A DNA stretch of 64,000 bases from Thereva unica. Its lineage: Eukaryota > Arthropoda > Insecta > Diptera > Therevidae. Location: NCBI GenBank assembly GCA_949987705.1, contig OX465286.1, positions 6,239,445 through 6,303,444 of the forward strand, read 5' to 3'. Positions 24,541-36,067 of this stretch are shown here, piece after piece. A program made the translations under genes and the position numbers. The notes beneath the pieces are model-generated. The model saw only the letters and a list, made by a program, of their open reading frames with translations, was not told the origin of the DNA and ran no database searches. Positions within the stretch are counted from its first letter, which is position 1. Every line of letters begins with the position of its first letter.

Positions 24541-25878
24541 TAGTCTAAGCGCTCCCATGACACAAAAGGTACCCCATCGAACACCTCAAAACAATAAAAT
24601 TAGATAAGCTGAAAAACATGTAAAAAACATGTAACGCCCGCCAGACTAGTAAAAATTTGTTATTTGCTATTTTTTTTATGTATTTTTGAATTTTGTGGAA
24701 AAACAATGTGCACATTCAAAACAACGCTGCGCATTCAAAATTCAGTCTGACATATTTATTAACAAAAATTGCCAGTCAGACAAGCTTTAATAGACAGAAG
24801 AGATCTTAAACTTTATTTAAAACAAAAATCAAGGAGGTGTTATGAAGTGCATTTTTATCAAAAAAAAAAAGAACTTATAACATAAGGTCTGTCAGAAGCT
24901 AGTTAACAAAAATTGCCAGTCAGACAAGCTTTAATAGACAGAAGAGATCTTAAACTTTATTTAAAACAAAAATCAAGGAGGTGTTATGAAGTGCATTTTT
25001 ATAAAAAAAAGAACTTATAACATAAGGTCTGTCAGAAGCTAGTTAACAAAAATTGCCAGTCAGACAAGCTTTAATAGACAGAAGAGAACTTAAACTTTAT
25101 TTAAAACAAAAATCAAGGAGGTGTTATGAAGTGCATTTTTATCAAAAAAAAAAAGAACTTATAACATAAGGTCTGTCAGAAGCTAGTTAACAAAAATTGC
25201 CAGTCAGACAAGCTTTAATAGACAGAAGAGAACTTAAACTTTATTTAAAACAAAAATCAAGGAGGTGTTATGAAGTGCATTTTTATCAAAAAAAAAGAAC
25301 TTATAACATAAGGTCTGTCAGAAGCTAGTTAACAAAAATTGCCAGTCAGACAAGCTTTAATAGACAGAAGAGATCTTAAACTTTATTTAAAACAAAAATC
25401 AAGGAGGTGTTATGAAGTGCATTTTTATCAAAAAAAAAGAACTTATAACATAAGGTCTGTCAGAAGCTAGTTAACAAAAATTGCCAGTCAGACAAGCTTT
25501 AATAGACAGAAGAGATCTTAAACTTTATTTAAAACAAAAATCAAGGAGGTGTTATGAAGTGCATTTTTATCAAAAAAAAAAAGAACTTATAACATAAGGT
25601 CTGTCAGAAGCTAGTTAACAAAAATTGCTAGACAGACAAATTTTTTCAAAAATGGTTTATTATTTACTACAAATTCTATAAATTTCAAACAGGTGTTTTG
25701 GAGAAAAAAAAAATAATTTTTTTTTAACAAAATTCAAAAATACATAAAAAATAGCAATTAACAAATTTTTACTAGTCTGGCGGGCGTTACATGTTTTTTA
25801 CATGTTTTTCAGCCAATCTCACTTTATTGTTTTGAGGTGTTCGATGGGGTACCTTTTGAGTCATGGGAGCTTATACTA
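24541..25878. mobile_element. TIR element with about 165-bp inverted ends and a 142-bp tandem core
   Basis: The ends TAGTCTAAGCGCTCCCATGA and, inverted, GTCATGGGAGCTTATACTA begin inverted repeats of about 165 bases. These run through GGTACCCCATCGAACACCTC, AAAACATGTAACGCCCGCCA and ACTAGTAAAAATTTGTTA. Between them a unit of 140 to 145 bases starts near 24761, 24905, 25045, 25189, 25331 and 25473, then decays at 25618. Unit landmarks are TTGCCAGTCAGACAAGCTTT, AATCAAGGAGGTGTTATGAA and AAGGTCTGTCAGAAGCTAGT. There is no transposase frame, so it is non-autonomous. Superfamily not assigned. Confidence 0.85.
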
Positions 25879-27038
25879 TTATTTGCTGTGGAAAAAAGTA
25901 ACGAAAATAGTTTTTATATGGTTTTTTGTTTTATTAATGATAATAATAATAATAATAATATGAAGATAGCATTTTAAATATTTTTTTTTATAATAATAAG
26001 CAATGTTATATTATAAAAGTTTTTTTTACATTATTTTTGTTTTTTTGCTTATTTTTTTTTTTATAATATTTCGGAAAAAGGCTAAGAATAGAAAAATTTG
26101 TTTAGCAACCCATTATTTTTGTTTTTTGGTTTGTTTTTTGTTTAATTCGAAGCTTTTTTTTTATAAGTATATAATATGAGAATAATTACTTTTATTAATT
26201 TGTTCTGTTTTAATCATTCATTGTGACTTTCATTTATTTTTTTTATTGTTTTTTTATTTTTGTTTTTGCAATCAATCAATACTATATATGCTCGATTTAT
26301 ATTTACAATGTTTATTTTAAATTCTACACCTTAGAGAAGTGAAAATTGCTTTTCCTTGAATACATTCTATCAAAAAAGGCCAATGTCTGCTTGTTATTAT
26401 TTAAGATAAGTTTGTTAAATTGTTTTTTTTTGTTTTTTTTTTGTTAATATTTTACACTATATTTAAAGATTTTTAAATGTTGTTTTTTAATGAAAAATTT
26501 GTTAGTTTTGTTGTATCTTAATAAATTTTGGTGTCTTATTTACCTTTTTTTTTTTTTTAATTAATATTCATAAAAAAAATTAAATTGAAATTGTTGAAAA
26601 TAAAATTGTTGAATAACACAAAAATTGAATTTATATATATATGTATATATAAGAAATAGATGTTCAAAATTTGTAGTTTTTTTTTTATTTTTTTTTAACA
26701 TTTCAATTTTTTTATTTTTTTATATTTTGTGTGCATACATTATATACTATAACTTGTTAAAAAAATGTTTTTTGTATGATTTATGATATAGCCCTGACAA
26801 TGTTTTTTGCGAATTAATAATATTCAACCTTCCCCGTGTATCTGTTGGTTTTTCTTTTTTTTATATATATATATTGATTATTTCATTTTGTATATATATA
26901 AATATTTTTACATTTCATAATTTTTTTTGTTTTGATAATGATAAGCGTAGACAAATCTCTCTTCGTTCGTTCTATAATCCTTGTCAATTGTTATTATATA
27001 TTTTTCTTCTCTATTTATTTTTATATGAAAATAAGAAA
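25879..27038. other. AT-rich low-complexity stretch with (AAT)n
   Basis: Poly-T tracts and an AAT microsatellite near 25940. No gene was seen. Confidence 0.6.
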
Positions 27039-27040
27039 TA

Positions 27041-28343
27041 CACTCCGCGACAAATGTTTAGCCTCACCCAAATTTTTTCCAGTTTTTTAAAATTGGTTTT
27101 ATTCCAGAAATCTGGGTTTATTATATGTGTTGTCCTGAACAATCCTAGCGGGAAAATATAGAAGCTATTCTCGGAGAATTGGTCCTCGTATTCAGAGGCG
27201 GCGCTTTCATAGGTGCAAATGGTGCACTTGCACCGGGCGCAACTGGACGTAACAGTTCGAAAAAAAAAATGCAAAATTGTTCTCGTGCCTTCATTTTCAT
27301 ATATTAAAGAAACTGCACAGAGTGTTTTGTGTCTTTTCCATTGTCCTTTGCATACGTGCAGGTAATCAATTCCATTTCGTTCGCCATTTGTGTTCGCCAT
27401 CTTTCCTTTCTCGGCGGGCATGGTGCCATAGTTCTTAATTATGCAGTTCGTACTAGTCGTACTATTATAGATCAATAATTCGGCGGGAGACATCTGTTCT
27501 GAAGTTGTTGAAAGCACCGCTAGTCTTTGCCCAGAAAGTCTGTCAAGGAGGATTATTTTTATTTTATGCAAGATTCTATAGTGGTAATACATGCAGTTCA
27601 GTGGCCACCGCTTATCCCTTGAAATATGAAGGCTTGGAGACCGACATAGAGACCTTTTTTTAGAGTCTATAGGTTTGTGGAACCCGGGACTGTGTTTCAA
27701 ACACCTAGGGAAGTACACTGAAAAATATCCTGGAGCAGATGATGGGATTGGTAAATGTATGAAGAATGGTAGCAGTGGCGCCGAATGCCCTTTACTAGAA
27801 GCTTGAGCGGGTCGAAGCTTAAAGAAACAGCATTGGCGGGATAGAGTTTTTTGAAGTTAAAGCGCAAGCAAACCTAGCACAAAAGTAAGATTGCGAAGCA
27901 AATCCTGATTAGACACAGATTTTCATAGGTGCAAATGGTGCAATTGCACCGGGCGCAATTTCAGAAATTAAGATTTAAAAAAAAATCAAATTTCGAAAAA
28001 ACAAATTAAAATATATTTCCGTGCCTCCATTTTCATATTATTAAAAGAACTTCACAGAGTGTTTGCGTCTTTATCCATTGACCTTCACTGCCATTTAAAA
28101 AATGGGCAGCTGATGGGGCGCAAAATGGTATACTGCACCGGGCGCAAAAAAAAACAAAGCGCCGGCCCTGCTCGTATTGTTAATAATTATGTAAATGATT
28201 CCGACGAATTATGGAAGACGTCAAAAATGGAGGAAAAAAAACAGCCACTACGAGAAAGAGAACGGCGTAGTATTTCTGGAATAAACCAATTTTGAAAAAC
28301 TAAAAAAAAAATTTGGGTGAGGTTAAACAATTGTCGTGGAGTG
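27041..28343. mobile_element. Mariner/Tc1-type element with TA ends, interrupted by a hAT element
   Basis: The inverted ends CACTCCGCGACAAATGTTTA and, on the other side, TTGTCGTGGAGTG continue into CCTCACCCAAATTTTTTCCA and AAATTTGGGTGAGG. Both ends are bordered by TA, as in Tc1/mariner insertions. Only the end regions, about 150 bases each, remain of this element; the middle is a hAT element at 27193-28170. No transposase was recognised. Confidence 0.8.
27193..28170. mobile_element. hAT-type element with perfect 8-bp duplication
   Basis: The left end CAGAGGCGGCGCTTTCATAG and the inverted right end AAAGCGCCGGCCCTG are flanked on both sides by ctcgtatt (27185-27192 and 28171-28178), a perfect 8-bp target duplication as made by hAT transposases. 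Subterminal sequence reads GGTGCAAATGGTGCACTTGC and, at the other end, ATACTGCACCGGGCGCA. A second left-end-like segment at 27925-27960 suggests a further copy inside. Other members lie at 31299-31534, 41462-41745, 41971 on, 43602-43845, 46740-46795, 52120-52235 and 58313-58553. No transposase frame was recognised. Confidence 0.88.
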
Positions 28344-28429
28344 TATCTTTTGCAATATAATAATGTAATAATTGTTAGAGCATAAAGCCAATTCTCTATA
28401 AAAGTTTAATGGTGCTTGTGTCCCATAAT

Positions 28430-28720
28430 CAGTAAGTAACTGTCAAAAGATGGCGCAACTATCATTGACTAGCTTTTATTGACGAGTGCTGCCATCTTTA
28501 CGTTAAGGTCGGAAGCTTCGCAAACTACCCTGGAATATGGGAACGATTTTCATGCACGATGGTGCTATGTTTTGACACACTCAAACGGGCGTTTTGAAAT
28601 GGAAACGCATAGAGTTAAGTCGTTTGAGTTGAAATGTCATTTGAACTTAACTACAATTCAACTCGACTCACATGGAAACACAGTACATAACACCTATAAT
28701 TCAAAATATTTTCTTTAAAT
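28430..28720. repeat. Dispersed repeat, second copy at 39806-39980
   Basis: TGTCAAAAGATGGCGCAAC, ATTGACGAGTGCTGCCATCT and GGGCGTTTTGAA are shared with 39806-39980 over about 160 bases. Neither copy has clear inverted ends. Class unknown. Confidence 0.65.
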
Positions 28721-30240
28721 TCCAAAGACTCAAACCTTCTGAAACAAAATGAGAATTGTAAAACTGAAATGCGTTTTTCGATATACAAATTAACATTTGA
28801 ATTGTGTATAACTTGGGCACACCTATACAAGTATCCAATTTACATATTTATCTTGAGTTTAACTCTCACTTTACCCAATGAAGATCGCTTTCTTTCCAAT
28901 ACTCACGCCATCTGGCGGTATATAATGTACTATTTATATATACAAAGTTTTATGTAAAAAAAACTCCGCCCACACACTTCCCCCCGCAAAAAAATAAATG
29001 TTATATGTATGCATCACATCTGATTTACCTGATTTTTTCTTTATCAGTGATTGTTTGAAAAACAATATATATGTATAGTTATATAATAATATTGTAGACT
29101 TGATAATAGATGTCGCTTAAAACAGTCGAGAACTGATTATTTAGAATTAGAATAAGGAAACCCATGCTGATAGTGTAACCCCTAATAAATATATTATTAA
29201 TTATTAACTTTTTGATAGTACGTTTTTTTTTTCACTTAACTTGAAAGAATATGCAGGAAGATGCGTTTTGTTTTTTTATATATATTTTGTTAATTAATTA
29301 TTTTTTCTTTTTAATTGATTTACAAATTTAACGAAAAACGTAAGATTATTTAGATATCATTAGGACTGGAAGATTTTTATTTAAGTGTAACAATAAGAAA
29401 GTTTTTTTTTTAGGATATAATAATAGCTTTTTTTTTTAAATATAATTTTTATATATGTATGTGTGTGTTGCAATTAAATATGCTTAATATATTTTTTTGT
29501 TTTGTTCGGATTTATTGAATTAGTAGTTGTTATTTTCGTATTCCCAGTTCTGCTGTTGTGTGTGTGTGTGTGTGGGTGTTCTGATTTAAATTTTTAATAC
29601 ATATTTAAGACAAAAAAAATTTTGTTTTACTAGCGGAAAAACGTATTATTATTATTATTTTTTTTATAATGTAATATTTTCTTTATTTGCTTGTTTTTTG
29701 TTTTTGTTTTTTTACTTCATGTACAAGGTGGGGTTTGGCGTTTCAGTTTTTGTGTTTTGTTTGTTTTATTTAATTTTTAAAATTTTCTGTGTTATTTTTA
29801 CTAAAAAAAAATTTAATGCAAACAAATAATCATAATAATCATCACATAATACGGCGTTGTTGCTGTTTGTTTTTTTTTTTTTTGATTATTGTGTTCTTTT
29901 GTAATTTTGAAAATCTCTAATTAATTTATTATGGAAGAATACTCTATATTGTATATATGTATATATGTTGGTATATATCTTAAGATTCTTTTATTTCCCG
30001 TATTTAAGTTATTTAAGATATGACTTACAAGCTACCCCCATATCGTTAACCTGGTTAGATTCATTTTGTTAATTTAAAGAAATCGAAATTTTTCTTATTT
30101 GTGTTTTTTTTGAAAATGATCCAGTAAAAATCTATATATTTCAATGCTCAAAACAAACGATTTGTAAATTAATTAAATTTCATGTTAATATAATCTTGGC
30201 CCCGCCATTTTGGTTTAAAAAAAAAAAACAACAATAATAA
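28721..30240. other. AT-rich low-complexity stretch
   Basis: Poly-T and TATATG tracts, with a TG microsatellite near 29557. No gene was seen. Confidence 0.6.
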
Positions 30241-30249
30241 TATCTAATA

Positions 30250-31260
30250 ATGTTCTAAGATGTGCTCGGCACCCATGCTATTTAATCTCTGCCTAGAAGT
30301 AGTAATTTGCAAGGTTAACATTGATGCGAACCGAACCCTGCTTAAAAAATCCAAACAGTTGGCAGGATATGCCGACGATATAAACTGCCTTGCAAGATTA
30401 CTGTCATATCTTAGAGAAACATTCACAGAATTAGAAGATGGAGCAAAACATATATAGGGCTGTAAATAAAAGCAGAGAAGAGCAAGATTCTAATTCAGTC
30501 AAAGGTGGAAAGAAGAAGAAGAAACCAAAATACCACCTGGGAGGAATATAACTTTGAACTGGTAAACCAATTTAACTACCTGGGGTCCACAGTCAGTGAA
30601 GACAACGATGAAACGATAAACGTACAAAAAAGAATAAACTCCGCGAACAGAACATACTTCTCACACTACTGCCAGTAATGAAATCCAGAGACATCCACAG
30701 AAAAGCACTAAAATAAGAATCTACAAAACCATCATACAGTACAGTAGCTACGTATGGATGTGAAGCATGGAGTATCTCCCAGAAATCCGCAAACAAGTTG
30801 GATATATTTGAGAGGAAAGTTCTCCGAAGGATATACGGCCCCCAATCAATGAAGACAATGTATGGAGAATACGCTGCAATCACGAATTGTACGACTTATA
30901 CAAAGAATATAAACTTTCGATCCATGCCAAGCTACTACGTTTACGTTGGGCCGATCATGTCCAAAGAATGGATGACTCAAGGATACCAGAAAAAAGCCCT
31001 GTATCTACTACCAGATGGCAAAATACCAGTTGGCAAATTACGGTTAAGGTGGAAAGATAATGTTAAGGCCGATGCAGCAAAACTGCTCAACACAAGAAAC
31101 TGGAGACAAGCTGCGGAGCAGAAAGACGTCGGAGGAAGAAGCTGATGGAGGCCAAGGCTCGAATTGGGCTGTAGAGCCATTGAAGAAGATGTGCTCGATG
31201 AGTATGCTACGATATGCCGTATTAAAAACAGGAATATTTATTCAAAGGATATAATTTTTA
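30250..31260 (+). pseudogene. RTE-type retrotransposon, 3' half, broken
   Basis: The frame at 30260-30457 starts with reverse-transcriptase box 4 to 5: PMLFNLCLEVVI, then QLAGYADDINCLAR with the catalytic YADD. After a stop there is FNYLGSTVSEDNDE near 30570. The frame at 30798-31145 has ERKVLRRIYGPQS and, after shifts, KLRLRWKDNVKADAAKLL, the usual C-terminus of this group. The part between is interrupted by stops, and the 5' part with endonuclease is absent. It is a 5'-truncated dead copy and belongs to a different lineage from the one in the reductase intron. Confidence 0.8.
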
Positions 31261-31298
31261 TGTGGAGTTTTTAAGTGAACTTGGCCCCGTGTCATCTT

Positions 31299-31534
31299 TA
31301 GGGTCGGCATTTAGCTTTTTTGCGCCCGGTGCAGTATGCCATATTGCGCCTGCATCAGCTGCTCATTTTTTGATCGCAATGAAGGACAATGGAAAAAAAC
31401 AAACACAAACACTCTGAAGTTCCTTTAATATATGTACATGAAAGCATCGGAACACTTTTTCACTTTTTTTTCGAAATTGCGCCCGGTGCAAATGCACCAA
31501 TGCACCTACGAAAGGGACGCCCCTGGCTTTATCA
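31299..31534. mobile_element. Short hAT-type MITE
   Basis: It runs from AGGGTCGGCATTTAGC and TTTTGCGCCCGGTGCAGTAT to GGTGCAAATGCACCAATGCA and GGGACGCCCCTG. These match both ends of the hAT family at 27193-28170. No clean target duplication is seen, so the ends may be eroded. Confidence 0.7.
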
Positions 31535-31819
31535 AATCGCGATTATGGTTTTGTGCTGAGTTTGCTTGCGCTTTAGCTTCACAAAAACTCTCTCGCTGTA
31601 ATGCTGTATGGCAAGAACATCATTGCTCGTAGTCAATTTTTGTGTAGTGACTTTGTGATTTTTATACTATGTACCTGCTAATTGTAGTGTTTTTTTTTGT
31701 GTGTTGTGAAGGGAATAGAACCTAATGGTAATACATATATAGTAATTTGCGTCGTCTATGGCTGTACGCTAAACGTTAATTTTACCGTAGTTCACTTATG
31801 CTAGCTTGGTCTTTCCGTC

Positions 31820-31975
31820 CCTTGATGCGTCATGTCGTCATGTTGACCAGAATATGGAAACCGATGAAACTAGGCAAGAACCCGCATTTTTCAAAGCGGC
31901 ACCGACAGCGTATCTGTTGCGGGGACGTCCCGTTCATCGCAAAAATTCCTTCACGTAATTTATGGACGACCCCAA
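31820..31975 (+). mobile_element. 5'-end fragment of the RTE-type element
   Basis: TGACCAGAATATGGAAACCG, AAACTAGGCAAGAACCCGCA and TTGCGGGGACGTCCCGTTC match the fragments at 22710-22860 and 49090-49240. No coding part follows. Confidence 0.6.
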
Positions 31976-32179
31976 AGTAAACCTACTTTTGCGTTACAAA
32001 CGCCGTATGCGTTGGTCTATGAATTCGATTGCATTGAAATATACAGAATTTACTCATATGTATATCCACAGCTTTACTTAAAAAAAGGACCTTTTCATAA
32101 AAATTATATCCTTTGAATAATTTTTTTTAATGCGGCACGTTATAGCATCGAGCCTTATCTTCGCACATTATTTTTGTTA

Positions 32180-32670
32180 AGGGTGGTGGGCCACATAGCA
32201 CACGTGTTCCGTCTATCCGTTTTCCGTCTCTCCGTTTTACCGTCTTTCCGTGCTCCGATATTTATTTTTATGTTTAGCCACAAGCGTCCGTTTCCATGTC
32301 AATAGAACAAGTTGGTGCTTTTGCGAGTTATATTTACTCAATCTACAAAAAAAAAGTGAGGTAACTTTTCCATCAATGCGATCAAAAGTTGAAATTTGTT
32401 TATCTTCTCCGTATTCGTGTTTTTTTTATCGTTCCGTTCTTTTTTCGTTTATTTGGTGGTCAAATAGTATTAAAAGATTGTAATCAACTTTAACCGGAAG
32501 CAGATCACGGATCACGGAACACGGAGAACGGAAGTGCTATGTGACAACCGCTTTTGAAAAAAGGCGGTCAAACAGTATTAAAACATTGTAATCAACTTTA
32601 ACCGGAAGCGGATCACGGAACACGGAACACTGAACACGGAGAACCGAAGTGCTATGTTACTCCCGGTTTA
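32180..32670. mobile_element. Foldback element with CACATAGCAC ends and CGGAACACGGA repeats
   Basis: The left side reads GGGCCACATAGCACACGTG and then TCCGT-rich repeats. On the right there are two inverted matches, ACGGAAGTGCTATGTGACA near 32525 and GAACCGAAGTGCTATGTTAC near 32640, each preceded by CACGGAACACGGA repeats and by TAATCAACTTTAACCGGAAG. The right arm is duplicated in tandem. No protein is encoded. Confidence 0.7.
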
Positions 32671-32689
32671 AAAAAAAATATCCAAAATG

Positions 32690-34060
32690 CCGGAAGCCAA
32701 CATTTTAATGTCTCAACAACAACAAAAAAATTTTTTTTGTTTAAATAAATTTTACCCGCTTACCGCGCGCCATCTGTCGGTTACTCTAAGGCCCTTTACG
32801 AACACAAACTAAGAAAGATTTCTTTAAACTTGCAATATTTAAAATCTGTTTTATCTATTAGTAAATTTACGTGTGTGCGTATTTTTTATTTAGCAATTTG
32901 TTTCCTACTTTATGTTTTTTTTGTTTTTGTTTTGTTATTCTTAACTTTGTTCTTGTTTCTCTTTAACTAAGTGCTTTAAATATAAAAAAACAAAAAATCA
33001 ACAACGAAACAATACAAACATAAAATCGACGTAGGTACGTTTAGCTCGTGGTCCAGAAAGGCTGAGGTTATCACTAATTCTCGATTTTTTTTTTATTTTT
33101 TAATAATAATATCCTTATTTTTTATTTATTTTGTTTTACAAAAAAAAAATAACTAGTCGCATTTAAATTATTTTGTTAAATATTGTTATTGCTTATTTCC
33201 TTCCGGGAGACTTTAACTATGGTATAATATTATAGTATGTTGTGTACTCTCTTTTGATTTTTTGTTTTGTTTTTTTTTCTGTTTTGTTTTGAAAAAAGTT
33301 TTTTTTGGGCTGTATTTTGTTAAATTTATCATTATTATTCCCTCTTTATTATATTGTTAACATATGTTGCTTTTTAAAGTATTTGCTTTTTTGTTTTTTG
33401 TTCTTTTTTTTGTTTTAATTGAAATAATCTGTTTCTTCTTAATTACGAAAATCTACTTAATCATTATGGGAAAAAGTTTTTTGGAGTTTCCATTTTGTTT
33501 TTTTTGTTGTTTTTTTTTTTTAAATTTTTATTTCGTTAGTTTTTTTTTTAATTTTGAATTGAAATTTATATTTTAGTTTAAGAATCTTTATAAATTTTTG
33601 TTCAGTGTGTGTGTGTGAGTGTGTTGATGTTTTATTAGAATAACGATATGCAAAAAAGGGGATTTTTTTTGGTTTTTTTTTTAGTTTTTAGAATATTGGA
33701 AGATTTTTGAAAAGCGTAAATTTATGTAAGTTATTTAATTAATGATTTCTGCGTATAATTCTTATTTTATTAATATTATATGTGGAAGAATCATTTTTTA
33801 ACTAAAACTTTCTCAATTTGATTAGTTTAAAAGTTTATTTATTTGGCGAATTTTTATTAAAACGAATTTAGTGGAAATAATGCTATATATATGAATTTTT
33901 TTTTGGGTAAAGTTAAACGTACTTTTATTTTATTAAAACCCCATAGAAATATATTGTATATAAATAGCCAAGGTTATATATAAAAAAATTTAGTAATACA
34001 AGCCCCGGATCACGCCATCATACACAGCAGTTAATATAGTGGAATAGAAAGGCTGTTTTG
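32690..34060. other. T-rich low-complexity stretch
   Basis: Long poly-T runs and a TG microsatellite near 33606. The 70-codon frame at 33364 is a Phe-rich artefact. Confidence 0.6.
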
Positions 34061-34829
34061 GTTACAGTTTTTTTTTTTACATTAAATTCACCCTTTTGCA
34101 AATTAAATTCATCTTTTTACAAATTAAATTCACCTTTTTGTAAATTAAATTCACTCGTTTAAATATTAAGTATGTACTTCTACATTATATATTACTAGTT
34201 GCAATCCGGTGCACCTTGCTGTACCCATAAGCCAATAGTATGGCGTGCGCCAAAACAATTGGGAATCTCAAAATTGCTTTTTAATTGGCAGTTATACCTC
34301 AATTATACTGGACGCAACGGAATGGAATTGTTCTGGTTATATTGAGGGAATCGAACGTATTCAAATGTCACTTTTTTCAATAATTTTTTGCCAAATTTTG
34401 GACTTATGCTTAAAATTTTCATATCCGTGCAATTTTTTATTATAAATAATTTCATTATATTCCACTTACTTCATTTTTAAAATTTTCAACAAACTTTGAC
34501 TACATTTTGGGCTAAATAATAAATGACAAAATCAGCTAGCTGTTTTCAGTGCTGCTTTTGAAACTTCATTCCGTCGGTTCCTTCAAGTTCCAAAGTTTTG
34601 AAACTTTGATCCGGTCAGTTCTGTTGCGTTGCGTCCAGTATAACCACTTCAATACAATTTCTCTGTAATGAAACTCTTTTTGACATTTAAATCCGGTCCG
34701 TTGCGTTCCGTTATACAAATTTACAAATTTTTTGTATATTTTTGGAAGGTCTGAGAATAGGTCGTAGACTATATACACTCAACCAAAAGTAACAGCTGAA
34801 AAATCTAAAATTTTGGTAATTTTTACTTC

Positions 34830-34975
34830 AGTTTCAATAGCTTCATGGCCTACCTATTGTTTGACAGCTTCGTAAATGTAGAATTGTCATTAAATTGTAT
34901 CATTCCATTTAATGACAATTTCAAATTTACGCAGCTGTCAAACAATAGCTAGGCCATAACACTCGATTGAAACTA
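34830..34975. mobile_element. Palindromic MITE of about 145 bp
   Basis: AGTTTCAATAGCTTCATGGC, CTATTGTTTGACAGCTTCGT and GAATTGTCATTAAAT are matched in inverse order by ATTTAATGACAATTTC, GCAGCTGTCAAACAATAG and ATTGAAACT. Nearly the whole length pairs with itself. Confidence 0.8.
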
Positions 34976-35018
34976 AATTGAAATACAACAAGCAATATAG
35001 TATACTCAATATACCGTT

Positions 35019-35280
35019 AGATCCATGGCAGCCGCCTCAAGAGGGATACCACTTACCACGGATTACCACTTTCTTCACAACCCCCTCACATAAAAAAGGG
35101 TATGATAACTAGAATACCATAATGATTATAGTATACTCAATATACCGTTAGATGCATGGCGGCCGTCTCAAGAGGGCGGATTACCACTTTCTTCACAACC
35201 CTCTCGACATGGGTATCAAATAAAAGGGTATGATAACTAGAATACCATAAGCATTATAGTATACTCAATATACCGTTTGG
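35019..35280. repeat. Tandem repeat with CCATGGCGGCCG and TATACTCAATATACC
   Basis: Units near 35019, 35151 and a partial one at 35275 have the same layout as the array at 10375-10740, including CTCAAGAGGG, TTCTTCACAACCC and TATAGTATACTCAATATACC. Confidence 0.75.
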
Positions 35281-36067
35281 CTACCATTAGGCTACTATTG
35301 GCTTGTGGGTGCAGTGAGGTGCACCGGATCCCAGCTAGTATACATGTAAAATTTGGGCCGGTCACTACTGAAACGCTCGGGCCGCTAAGGGGGCCAATCC
35401 GTCCCTGGTCATATGGAGGGAGTGTTGTTGCTCGTACAAGAATTTCGGGGAAGGGGAAATTACAATGCACTTGCGCGTGAAGCATACGCGAAATATAAAA
35501 GGATGCATTTAATTTACAAAAGGATTAATTTGATTTGCAAAAGGATGAAGTTAATGTGAAAAAACTGTAGTGTATTTAAATTTGAAAATGTCGGACCTAT
35601 ATCAATTATCTACTAGCTCCTTAAGAAGGACTATTTTGAATAAATTAAATTTACAAACCCCGTGTATAGAAATTTTCCACTTATAATATTAAAATATGTT
35701 CAGAAATTGTGAATAATCAAATAAATTTAATGTAATTGTAATTATGTTGCTTTTTTTCTTTTCAAATTTTTTTATTGGTATATGTAAATGCGTGTAATGC
35801 TTTTTTCATAAATTGAGAATATTATTTTGAAAAATAACTTTGTTGTTGTGTTCCATATATATAGATGTGTATATATGTATATATGTATTTTTGTTTTAAT
35901 TTTTTTTTTTCATTAAAAATTGTAGAGGGGGAAAAATTGTTTTAATGTGTAAATAGTAACAGGAGAGCAAAGTTTTTTGTCTGAAATTTTATTTTTTTTT
36001 TGCTTAATATTTGTTTGTTTTTTGTTTTGTTTTAGTTTATTAAAAGGTATTTACTAAATATTTGCAG

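Larger units (their letters stand above)
34060..35580. mobile_element. Large inverted-repeat element with nested palindromes
   Basis: The left arm has AAATTAAATTCACCTTTTTG repeats (34080-34165) and then AATCCGGTGCACCTTGCTGT and CATAAGCCAATAGTATGG. The right arm has the inverse: CTACTATTGGCTTGTGGGTG, GGTGCACCGGATCCCAG (35285-35335) and repeats of AAAAGGATTAATTTGATTTG (35500-35560). Inside, 34290-34360 and 34610-34710 form another inverted pair (ATACTGGACGCAACGGAA against TTGCGTTGCGTCCAGTATA). A palindrome lies at 34830-34975 and a tandem repeat at 35019-35280. No protein is encoded. Confidence 0.7.

Noticed and set aside
24761..25618. Evenly spaced direct repeats that could suggest a CRISPR array
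   Set aside because: Whole 142-bp units are repeated without unique spacers, in an animal intergenic region, and the array is bounded by transposon-like inverted ends.
27011..27718. 235-codon minus-strand frame that might be a transposase
   Set aside because: It runs across the mariner end and into the nested hAT element. I could find no DDE, zinc-finger or other transposase motif in it.
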